The position numbers were made by a program, and so were the translations under genes. The notes under the pieces were generated by a model. That model was not told the DNA's origin, searched no databases, and was given only the letters and a program-made list of their open reading frames with translations. Positions 46,382 through 58,156 of a stretch of DNA of 64,000 nucleotides are shown here, piece after piece. Location: assembly GCA_013368375.1 (NCBI GenBank), contig JAACJP010000044.1, forward strand, positions 124,001 to 188,000. Reading direction: 5' to 3'. Positions within the stretch are counted from its first letter, which is position 1, and each line of letters opens with the position of its first letter. The stretch comes from Tricholomella constricta (lineage: Eukaryota > Basidiomycota > Agaricomycetes > Agaricales > Lyophyllaceae).

Positions 46382-47045
46382 CTGTCTTCGATGTACGTAC
46401 GTACGTATATACCCAGGTTGGATAGATTAGTGATATCTTATGTTTTGATGAACGGGAACTGCGCGGTGTGCATCGATGATCACCGTAGTCGAGGACAGGC
46501 TCTAATCTTATCTTCATCTCACGCCGTCATTGTTTTAGGGATTCTGTTCCAAGCCTACATACATACTTACATGGTGTAAGTACATGTTCTGGACAGCTAT
46601 CGCAACTACGCGTAAGGGGTAGATGGGGGGTGCGAGGGGAGTTCTTAACATGAAAGACGAGAGTAAGTAATGGTGATCAATAGTACGACGTAGCCATACA
46701 ATATAGGTACATATCCGAAGCAATGTATTATTATGTAAACAACGACGAGAAAAACAAGCCGCGAAAAAGCGAAGACAGCACGCACAAACCAGGGAGCAGG
46801 CAGCGCCGGGTAGCGAGGTGGCGGCGGATGATGGGTGGTGGGTGGACCAGATTTTCAAGAAAGCGAAATGCGATAAGCTAATAACAAGCAAATAATCACC
46901 ACAGCGGCATCAGACAATAAGTAGAGGACAGGGAGAGGGAGGCGTATGCGTATGCGTGCGGGTGTGGTGAAAGCGTGGTGTAGGAGCGCATCATGAGACA
47001 GTTCGACGACTTAACCGTTATTGTCAAAACAATCTACCCAAAGGT
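46382..47045. other. Intergenic region
   Basis: 5' flank of the SH3 gene and 3' flank of the SS18-like gene. Contains a short GTAC repeat (46394-46406). No gene seen. Confidence 0.55.
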
Positions 47046-50000
47046 CTATTGACCGCCCCAATTAAAAAGGTCGAAATCAGAAGACATCGGTTGTTCCATC
47101 GCAGGACTAGCGTTTTGAGGCTGCATTTGTTGCTGCTGTTGAGGCCCAGGGGTGCCAGACATGTGTCGCAGCTGCTGTTGCATCTGCATGTTGTGATCCG
47201 ATTGATGGGCACCTGCTGCACCAGCACCGGGTGATGGAGCAAACGGATAGTTCCCATGGCTGGGAGTCCAGCTCTGACTGCTCGAGGGCGACGGTGCGTT
47301 TCCTCCTCCACCACCACCATATGGCCCTCCATGCGCACCTGCGCTCCCCGGCGACGACATCCCGTATGACGACGAGGACGACGGGCCCTGCTGCTGCTGC
47401 TGCCCCAGGCCCATCTGCATCCCCTGATGCTGACCATGACTTCCCTGCCACCCACCGCCGGCCATTTGCTGCTGCTGCTGCTGAGGGTTCCCATAAACCG
47501 GGCTCCCTGCCGACATCGCCCTCTGCCCCTGCATCTGCTGTGCCTGCTGCTGCTGCATCAAGCGCTGGTAGTCCTCCTGCCCCAACGACGAGCCCCTAGT
47601 AGGCACCCGCGGCGTCATGGGGCTCGCCGCGCCATCCGAAGGCGACCGCGTGCTCCGCGCGATCCCTGGTATCGACGAGGATGCGTTCGAACGCAGCGCC
47701 GGAAACCCGCCGTCCCCATGCATGGGCGACCCAGGGATCGTTGGTGAGCCCGCCTGTTGGGCTTGTGCCTGCGCCTGTGCCATCCGCTGTTGCTGCTCCC
47801 GCATCCACTGCTGCTCCTGCACATATGAGTGTTGCTGCTGTTGTTGTTGCTGTTGATGCTGTTGCTGCTGCTGCTGCTGCTGGGCATTCATCAGCATCGG
47901 GTTCTGCGCACCGCCCCCACCCCCACCACCAAAACGCGACTGCTGCTGCATGAGGATAAGCTGCTGACGTTGGTGCGGGGACAAATTATTGATATTGATA
48001 CCCGGCGGGAGGTCGTTCGCGCCACCACCATCTCCACCTCCGCCTTCCATGCTGAACCTGCCAGAATTCTGCTGCGACATTGGCGACTGTGGCGGACGGG
48101 GCGACGAGGGCGCGGGGTTGGGACCGAGACCCGCGAGTAGCATACTGGCACCGGCGCCGGGTGTGTTCATAGCCATGGGCTGCTGCTGCTGCGGCATGCG
48201 CTGCATAGGCATGACTTGATCCAACCTTGCCCTCCGCATGTGCGCTACATGTTGCGCCGGAGCCTGCGCTTGCTGCTGCTGTTGTCTCTGTAGTGAGGCC
48301 TTTTCCATACGCAAACGGAAATAAAAGAGAAAACGAAAATGTCAGACAGAAGTCGAAACGAGCATGCGTGCTGGGCTGGGAAGGAGGACGTACTTGTGCA
48401 AAGAGCATCTTCTGCATCTGTTGTTGAAGGGGGAGCGTCTCGAAGCCAGGAACCATGCGCATCATGTACTGGATGAACGGGTGGTTTGGGGTCTGCAATA
48501 TTCGGAACAGCTGCTGCTGGACATTAGCATCTGGCATCCCTCTACCACCTCCACCACCGCCCAAGTTCGAAGGCCCCGCCGCCGCATTGACGTTGACATT
48601 GGGGTTGCTGCTGGTCGGCACGAGCTGCCCCTGTCCCTGTCCTTGGGGCGGTGACATCTGCCGCGCGGCTTGCTGCTGTGCGGCACGGATCTGCGCCTGC
48701 CGCGCACGTTCCCGATGAGAGGCGGCGAGCTGGGCGTCGGCGGGGTTGCTGAGGAGCCCAGGATTGAGCGAAGCGATCTGCGCTTCCGAGAGCTGAGGTG
48801 ATGCGGTGTGCGGGTGCGCGGCGCCGTTGGCCATGGGGAGCGAAAACTGCGTCATGGGCGCGGCGTTAGGTATTGAGGGGGGCGGGGGCATCGTCGTGGA
48901 CAGTGGCGGTTTGGAGTCGCCGGTGTTTCGTCGCTTCACCGCGGTGTCACCGGCAGCTTCGTCGGGGCGGTCGCGTTTTAGTGTGCTGTTGGGGAGGGTC
49001 GGGATAACGCCCATCTGGTGCCGCCGTGCAATCTCTTTGGCGAATATGGACGGGAGGTCCGCATAGAGCTGTTGTATCCGCTCCATATTGCCGAATTTCA
49101 CGGTCGGGGGAGGGTCCATCGGTGGCAAGAGCACGTTGCTGTGGTTCTGCAGATGCAAGTTAGTGTCGCCTTCGTGCTTGTGAGTGGATCGAACATACAC
49201 CCACGCGGCTGTGATCGGCGGCAGCGGCCAGCCAGGCAAGATTTGACTGTAGGCGTGCCGAGTACCTGCAATGATGTTATAATTATGATGTTATCCCAAA
49301 TAAAACAGCCACTGCGCACTGAGAAAACCGCGGTTCTGATATCGGGATTCCGCGACTTTGGAACTCCATGCAGACCCTGAAATACATGAGCACGGCGCCT
49401 GGTTCGAAGACAAGCCACGCACCTGAGCAGTTCCAGGTTCAGCTCCAAAGTGGACACGACTTTGGGGTCGTTGGACTGTAGGGGTGAAATTGGAATCGGA
49501 TTGGTGGGCGTCGCTGGCGACTGGATCGATGATGTCGATTCAAGTTTGGGTTCCGGTTGGGGAACAGGCTGCTCTACAGGCTTCACCTCATCCTCCTCCG
49601 CCTTGACCGCGGCTGCTGGCTCCTGTTCATCATCCTGATCTGGCGGGGGCGGCGACAGCTCGCTCAAAGGCGTCGACTGGCGCGATGCCTGCTCTACACG
49701 AACCTCGTCCTCTTCCTCCTCCTCCTTTCTCAAGGTCTCGAGGGGCTCTTCGGTCTCGAGTTCGGGTTCCTTGGCTGGCGGGGAGTCTGCAGCAGTTTCG
49801 GGGGGCGGCGACAAGGACGAGCTGCGGTCGCGGGTGGGCGAGGCGGTATTGCCGTCCGCTGGACTAGCTGGAGAGGAGGTATGGGACACGACGGGGTCGT
49901 GGCTGTCAAGGGGAGTAACTGGACCCGGAACGGATGCTACGTCTGCGGGGGGTTCGGTAATAAACGTGTCAAATGGCTTCGACCAGGAGCCAATTTTGTC

Positions 50001-50048
50001 CGAGATAAGATTGGGCGACGGTAGGTGATTTCGATCGATATGAATCAT
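47046..50048 (-). CDS. SS18/SSXT-like chromatin remodelling subunit with Q-rich tail
   Basis: Several exons from 50048 to 47046. The N-terminal 200 residues are acidic and Pro/Ser-rich. The recognisable domain is split over small exons around 49140-49450: 'LELNLELLRVCMEFQSRGIP', then 'YSARLQSNLAWLAAAADHSR', then 'NHSNVLLPPMDPP'. This matches the SSXT (SNH) domain of SS18, a BAF/SWI-SNF subunit. It is followed by 'MERIQQLYADLPSIFAKEI' and a second conserved patch 'QLFRILQTPNHPFIQYMMRM'. The remaining 420 residues are Gln/Met/Gly/Ser-rich with poly-Q runs of up to eight or nine coded mainly by CAG/CAA, like the QPGY-type tail of SS18, and end 'SSDFDLFNWGGQ'. A nuclear coactivator role is inferred. 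The SSXT identification depends on hand splicing of two small exons, with donors GTGCGT and GTGGGT. Confidence 0.75.
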
Positions 50049-51305
50049 AATAAATGGCCCGAAACCGAGGCCTAGGCGGAACAGACAAAGACTTGGGAAA
50101 AAAAGATGGCGTTGCTTGGTGGCAAGCTTGGGTCGGAACTGTGCGCAGAGGCGGCTAGACTTGATATTGAATGGTCCGGTGTTCCTCCTGTAGATATTGC
50201 TGGCTGTAGTGGGTGAGAACTGCTGTGAATTCGCGGTATTGGCTAGCCTGGATCAGCAGCTGTGGGGCGCACAAGGTGAGTTTGAAACACTGCCGAGGAA
50301 CAGTCACACGCTCGCCCTGGCAATGCGGAGTCTCAATCCCTCGGCGCACACAGGGGCTCTCCATCCCGGGGAACAAGTTGAGCTCAAGCCTATCTACAAA
50401 ATTATGTCGCCCTTTTATACTTCTCCACAGATCAAGATTGCGATTTCCTTTCCTCCCGCTATCTCCCCTTCCAAGCATCGTGTGTACCGCGAATCACAAT
50501 CCTTATCATCATTATCCATGCCTGGCAGCCCATCAGGTGCCCAAGTGTTCCATTTTTTCTCTGGAGGGTCCCCCCGCAAGGCTTCGAATCCTTCGATCGT
50601 CCCATGATTGTCATTCAAGATGTATCTGTTGCTCGACAGGCCTGCTCGGCCGTCGTTCCGGACCAGCGAATCGAATTCTCCTCGTGGAACTTTGCCTTTG
50701 CTAGTTTCCAAGTCGGGACTGTGGCTTATAAAATACCGCAAAGACTAGATCATGTCGCGTTAGATCCATATGTCGCGCTAACTATAATGACAAGACTCTT
50801 GTCTCTTTCGAATCACGTACCTGGTTCTCTGTCTAGCACTGCAACTTCATTGCTAAAAAAATGGAGAATGTATTCAACCCTTCCTTTGGACTACAATCTC
50901 CCTTCTTTTGACATGCAAAATGATATACGGCTTCAACATGTAAGTCGACAATGCTGCCGTGGTCTCCCTTCGGTCAAGTCGTGCAGCCACATCCATCAAA
51001 GATTATGTAACGTCAGTTTGCGGTTGTTTACTCACCTCAGATTGCGGTGGCGAGTGTTAACACCAGGTCCAAACGTTTCCTCAAGACTACTAGGATGTGA
51101 GTATGCCCGTTTTTGCTCTGAAAACACTTCCCCCGCGCGTTTGAACCTACCTGGAACTGTCTGGAGCGAAAACGCCATCCAAAACGGCCCATTTTCGGTT
51201 GGATGGACTTGGATGTCGCCGGATGTGCTTCCCCCGATTTCACCATCCCCTTTGGCCCGCACCTTTGAACTCCCTTGCTGACCCGCTTTCTCCTCAGAAT
51301 TCACA
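50049..51305. other. Divergent intergenic region, promoters of SS18-like gene and uL2
   Basis: About 1.25 kb. Both strands carry frames of 100-160 codons (50155-50478 minus, 50197-50607 plus, 50604-51281 plus), but none has recognisable features or splice support. The minus frame ending at 50155 ('KLTLCAPQLLIQASQYREFT') is the most protein-like and could be an unrecognised small gene or upstream exon. Confidence 0.45.
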
Positions 51306-52320
51306 ATGGGTCGGGTTATTAGGGCACAGAGGCGCTCGCATGCCATCGTACGTCTTTCGCTGCCTCTTCGCACTCGAAATTCCCAGCTCACAGATTTTGT
51401 CTCCGTATCCAGTTCAAAGCGAACACTCATCTCAACAAGGCCCCTGCCCGCTTCCGCAACCTCGACTTCGCCGAAGCCAACGGCTACGTTAGGGGTATCG
51501 TCAAGGAGATCATTCACGATTCTGGCCGGTGAGTCTACAAAGTACCACATAACGACAATCTTAACGAACCTTCCGACCCCAGTGGCGCCCCTCTCGCCCG
51601 GGTAGTCTTCCGTGATCCCTACCGCTACAAGCTCCGCAAAGAGACTTTCATCGCCACCGAGGGCCTACACACCGGCGCTTTCGTCTACTGCGGCAAAAAG
51701 GCCACCCTCTCCGTCGGCAACGTCCTCCCCGTGTCGCAGTGCCCCGAAGGAACCATCATCTGCAACGTCGAGGAGAAGGTCGGCGACCGCGGCGCACTCG
51801 CCCGCACCTCCGGCAACTACGCCACCGTCATCGGCCACTCGCCCGACGACAACAAGACCCGCATCCGCCTCCCCTCCGGCGCGAAGAAGACCATCGCCGG
51901 CGGTGCCCGTGCGACCATCGGTATCGTCGCCGGTGGTGGCAGGATCGACAAGCCCCTGCTCAAGGCTGGCCGTGCGTACCACAAATACAGGGCTAAGCGT
52001 TACAAGTGCGTTTCCACGTTCTCCAGCTTAGAATGTCTCTTGATATATGTGATCCCGTCCTACAGCTGGCCTCGTACTCGTGGTGTGGCCATGAACCCCG
52101 TCGACCATCCTCACGGAGGTGGTAACCACCAGCATATCGGTAAGGCATCGACAATCGCCCGCTCAGCTGTCCCCGGACAGAAAGTCGGTCTCATTGCCGC
52201 CCGCCGGGTACGTCTCCTTCCTTTCCTCTCCACGCCCCCTCCCTGTATTCATCCGCTTTTTTTTCGTCACCTAGACTGGTCTGCTACGTGGTACGGTCAA
52301 GGTCAAGGACGTCTAGATGT
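51306..52320 (+). CDS. RPL2: 60S ribosomal protein uL2 (L2/L8)
   Basis: Core large-subunit protein near the peptidyl-transferase centre. Exon 1 (51306-51347) encodes '[14 protein letters not shown]'. Exon 2 starts '[20 protein letters not shown]', and later exons contain '[20 protein letters not shown]', '[20 protein letters not shown]' and '[20 protein letters not shown]'. The diagnostic '[20 protein letters not shown]' loop with its conserved His follows, and the protein ends '[13 protein letters not shown]'. Length is about 255 residues as expected. Codon use is strongly biased to C-ending codons, consistent with high expression. Introns near the 5' end (65 nt after codon 14) are typical for ribosomal protein genes. 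Confidence 0.96.
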
Positions 52321-53545
52321 GGACACCACGCACTGGATCCTCGGTCGTCGTATCGTTGTCGCATATCATCCCCTTCACATATCTCCTTGATCCATCCATA
52401 CATACAAAAAAAGTCCTGTATGCTGCTGGTATTGCGTATGCCGCTACGACTCTATATGCCTGCCCTACATGCCCATATGACTTCGAATTCCTTGAGCGGA
52501 ATGTGTGTGTGATCAGCAGAAGAAAGATCTAATTGATGTGTACGTATGTGCTGCTCGATTGATCATTCCTGCCTGGTGAAACTATAGTGACGTGTGTTCT
52601 GAACCACGCTGAATGCGAATGGTGTGGACATCTGGACATGCAACGCCACAACTAGCTGACATTACAGAATATCGACAGAGAAGTCTCCTCTGACGTGGGA
52701 TATATACTTACGCCACCAAGAACCCAAGAACATCTACAGAAACATTACTGATCCGATACTCGTAATTTATACGGCTGATATACTTACTGTACCTTGCTGC
52801 CATAGTCGAGGTTGCGGCGACGGTGCTAAATCTAGATCAGTGGCAGTGCATCTGTTCCTTGACTGGACCTCGACTCGGAGACTCGAGAGACTCGGAGAAC
52901 AGCCAGATCTACTTACATGAGCTGCCCGACTCGACGCTTGAGAGCCACGTCCCATTCAGGGGTCTTCCGAGATGATTTGAGGCCGCCTCAGGCTATAGGC
53001 TCTCGGGACGGGCACTTGTGAATTCCAGCCTGAGCACACTAATAGGACAACGAACAAACACTGCGTCGAGACTCCCATTCCGTCAAAATGGTGTTCACGC
53101 GGGACTGACTCTCTTCGTACGTCGGTCTAGTGACTTTCTAAAAAACATCCAGCAGTGTATTTGGTTGCTCAAGGCGATGGGCCAAGGCGGCGTCAGTATT
53201 ATTGCCGGCAGTTTACTTACCCTCGTCTTAGACTCCCTGTCCCTAAAGAAATTGCGAGAGTTGGTGCGAGGATGATACATAGCCTTCCTAAATCTAGCTC
53301 CTGCCAGACGGGGTGACAAAACCAGTATCCTTTCAGAGACCTTGAAGATCGCCAATGTACAAGTATTGGACGTTGCAATGTATTTGTACGGTATGTATAA
53401 AATGGATAATATGTAATGGCATTATACCACTATATAAATTATGGAGCTGGGGTGCGCAAGAGTGGTGGTGGCATGCATAAACGTACATAAAGCCGGGTCG
53501 TTATCCAATACAGTACAGGTGCAAGGATCCAGAGGCAAAAGACCT
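52321..53545. other. Intergenic region between uL2 and the NCBP3-like gene
   Basis: About 1.2 kb. Short frames only; a frame at 53018-53275 ('LLTLVLDSLSLKKLREL') lacks a supported start and family. Repeated GACTCGGAGAC/GAGACTCGGAGA words occur at 52868-52900. No tRNA-like structure was seen. Confidence 0.5.
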
Positions 53546-54886
53546 TCATTCCTTTTGGTTCAGGAACGCATCCATCTCATCGTCAAGCTCCTGTTGCGTC
53601 ATTTTCGGGCGCGGTGGCGGTCTATCCCCTCGACGCTCTCCTCGTGTTCTCCGCCTCTCGCCCTGGCCCTCTCGCGGTCTCGATACATTTTCGGGTCCCC
53701 ACTCCAATTTCTCAGTCCAAATACGTGCACTGAGTTCCTCCGGATGCGCTGAATGCATTCTCCCCAATGTCCCGTTCCTTGCGCGTCGGGGCAACGGTGC
53801 TGTCAGCCTGTCAGCGAGACTAGGGCGGTCGGGGTCCAGATGTGCTCGAATGACAGAAGTGCGCTCGAGTAGCGTGCGACCGTCTGTAGAGATATAATCT
53901 GAACGCATCTTCGATGGCGGTGATGCGGGAGGAGAGGGCTCGTCGTCTTCAGCCAGGAATTGATCCAACTCGTCGTCTAGCTGTGCCCTCTGAAGCTGGA
54001 GCGGGGTGCCTTGAGCGTCGATGCCGCCACGTCGCCGTTTCGCAGCCGGGGGGAGACCTTCCCCTCCATAAACCTCCTTGCCCGCCAGCCTCCCATGCTT
54101 CTTATAAAAGGCGCTATCCTGCCTTGCCCCCTTCTTCTTCACGTCGTCATTCAGAGCCCATCGCATCCTGATCGCCCCCCTCAAACCCTCGCCTTTACCC
54201 AAGCTACTATTTATACGTTCTTCTGGGGGCCAGAACGTGATCGGGATCGGTTTCGCTGTAAGGAATCCGCCCGCATCTGCGTCTTCGGTAACGGACTTTC
54301 GCAGATGACGATGGGCCATCCGGGCAGAGGCCTTGGTCGGGAACACGAACACGCAAGTGTTGTCGTCGACCCACTCCAGGCCCATAGGTTCAACGTTAAA
54401 GTGCTTCGCGTAGGCGAATAAACGCGCCGTTGGTAGATGGGATATCGGCGGGCCTTGTAGGAGCAGCGCATTCGCTCGACACGTAGTGTCTGCATGATAA
54501 AAGCGAAAGGGTAAACGCTTTGTTCGCGGGGGGGTTGCAATGTAAATGGCGTCACCTTCATCCATTGCGTCGTCTGTATCTTCCTCTTCCTCCTCCGACT
54601 CAGCGTGTTTGCGCTGACCGTTCCAAAGAGCCGCCAGAGGGAGGGGATATAACTCTCACATTAGGTCCTGTACGTGCACACCTCCAAGTACGGGCTACCA
54701 GCGCACCTTGCCTGCTCTAGCGATGGACGTTTCGGAAAGTAAGTATACTTTTGTGCTCCCGATGCGGTTGGCGAGAGACGCCCGCTCGGGATCGTTCGAG
54801 ATTTGTTCTTCGTATGCGATGTTGTCGTCGTAGGAAAGGGTGTCACCGACGACCTCGGGCGCCACGCCATCTGGCCAGTTGTCCAT
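53546..54886 (-). CDS. NCBP3-like nuclear cap-binding/mRNA export factor
   Basis: Two exons. Exon 1 starts at 54886 ('MDNWPDGVAPEVVGDTLSY') and ends after 'KVYLLSETSIARAGK'. The acceptor at the CAG before 'RKHAESEEEEEDTDDAMDEG' keeps the frame and removes a stop. The RRM-like domain reads 'NALLLQGPPISHLPTARLFA', 'YAKHFNVEPMGLEWVDDNTC' and 'VFVFPTKASARMAHRHL', the pattern of NCBP3, where the 'EW(V/I)DD' strand is diagnostic. Basic patches ('PPAAKRRRGG', 'GERRRTRGERRGDRPPPRP') and two acidic 'QLDDELDQFL' / 'ELDDEMDAFLNQ' motifs follow. The second closes the protein as in FoP/CHTOP C-terminal duplication proteins. It is expected to bind capped RNA and link to export factors in the nucleus. Head to head with KRR1, 172 bp apart. 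Confidence 0.78.
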
Positions 54887-55058
54887 TGCTAGTAGGTATT
54901 GTCGAGAGAGAAGAGTGGCGTAGAGTAGGCGAATGAGGCGTCGCAGGTCGTGGTTACGTGAAGGACAATGTATGCTTTTGAAAAACAAGCGTGCTTGGAA
55001 CAAATTTCCCAGTCGGAGACTGTCACTGAAGTCACGCTTCTCTCTTCTGCTCAACGCC
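54887..55058. promoter_or_regulatory. 172-bp bidirectional promoter, NCBP3-like gene and KRR1
   Basis: Two RNA-biology genes start head to head with only 172 bp between ATGs. The 5' leaders must share this region or overlap. No TATA box is obvious. Co-expression of the pair is inferred from the arrangement. Confidence 0.6.
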
Positions 55059-56652
<1,594 letters not shown>

Positions 56653-58156
56653 GCAAGTCTGGCTTTGCATATTTTCTTTTTTTAAGTAGTCTGCCTAACG
56701 ATACGCTGTCTGCTGGAAGAACTGCATCCAGGCTCATATTTTGGATGATTTCGACTATCAGTGATTAATCAATGACACCCCTGGGCCTTATATATTATAG
56801 TAAGTACTGATACGTTCACGCACAGTACGAAAGGACCACAAATTCTGCCCGTTATACTTTCACCAATATCGCTTTATTCGGTTGCATACGGCATGAAGTT
56901 TGGTACACAAGCGCAATGTCCATCACGTCTGGCTCAGTCTGCCGCCATAAATCAAAGGCAACTAGACGTTTTCACCCCTGGTGCATCCACTTGGCATCCT
57001 GCTAAATCGACGAATGCACTTTGAACCAACACGCACCTTAACTAAAGCTTGTGACAATCTTCCCCTTTCTCAACTAGGCGGCTGGTCGTGCAAGGCGTCC
57101 CAATAACGGCTCAATGAGCCACGATACTCTTCGCTACACGAGGCAGTTTACGATAAGTAAATCGAAACTAGTGTTCGACCCTCCAACCACGGTAGCCCAT
57201 GCTCAGCTCAGACCTCGATAAGTGAATTCCAGTATCCAGGCGCCTAACAAGGTACTTCCTATAAAAGTTTCTCTAAATCCTCTGCTCTTTATTCCACGAA
57301 AACTACCAAAATTTCATCTAAGAGATCCGTTTGGAAATGGTTTCGACGCTCCACTATTTCGAGGCTCCACTACATCGTTATTGTCTGGTACTTCTGTTGA
57401 TGGCACTTGTCGCGCGCGGAAAGTCTCGCTTCTGACTCGGTTGGAATATGCCGGCGCAGACTCGGACGCAGGCATTGCTTACTGCGAGAATTTCCGCACC
57501 GGAGGCTTGTACTGCAAATCTGGGTGGTTTCTCTGGCACACGTATCACAACCGGCTTCGAAGGCTTGCATCCAACACAGGTCTCCGAATTTCTGCACTGT
57601 AATTCTCGTCCCAATCCAACCCTGCTTTATCTCTGCATGCTGCGACGCGTGGACAATGTCAATCATGCGCTCGTACACTGCCTCCATTTAGAGCTCATAT
57701 GATTTGGACCATAACCTGGCTTGCGTGAAGCATTCCAGCTGATCACACCCCACAGTGCCTGTGTCTTTGATCTCAGGGCTGTCGGTACCGCAACACTGTG
57801 GCTCTCTCTGTCATCGGACCTAACAATTGATCTGTAAAACTCGGTCCAGCGGCTCTCATTGTAAATCAGGCTTCATTATTGGCAGCATATACTTGCGAAC
57901 GGCTTCACGTGTATTTTCCGATAATGTGCCTTGCACAACGCCCCTTGTCGAATTCGGACGAGAACGGTGCCTTCCGTAGCGCTCGTGGCGAAGACTCGGA
58001 GATTGAAGGTGAATGAAAAATCTGAATCCATGATATCCATGCGATGCCGTGAGTAACGAGTTGTCCTGGAGTTGTATTTAACCGCTTTCCTAAATCTTGG
58101 GACTCGCATCGCTTCACCAGCGTTCTACCCTCATATCGCTCTGACAGACGTTTGTC
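56653..58156. other. Intergenic region upstream of the large chitinase
   Basis: About 1.5 kb. Frames at 57222-57700 on the plus strand overlap in all three phases. One, starting near 57336, opens with a hydrophobic signal-like stretch ('YCLVLLLMALVARG') but meets a stop after 32 codons, and I found no intron to extend it. It could be a decayed small secreted gene. Nothing else was recognised. Confidence 0.4.

Noticed and set aside
46394..46406. GTAC tandem repeat
   Set aside because: Only three units; too short to be informative.
47800..47900. Plus-strand frames of poly-Cys and poly-Leu opposite 47.6-48.1 kb
   Set aside because: They are the antisense of CAG/CAA-coded glutamine runs in the SS18-like gene, not cysteine-rich proteins.
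52860..52990. Possible tRNA-like structure around 52.8-53.0 kb
   Set aside because: Repeated GACTCGGAGA words give some pairing, but no cloverleaf or B-box-like element could be drawn.
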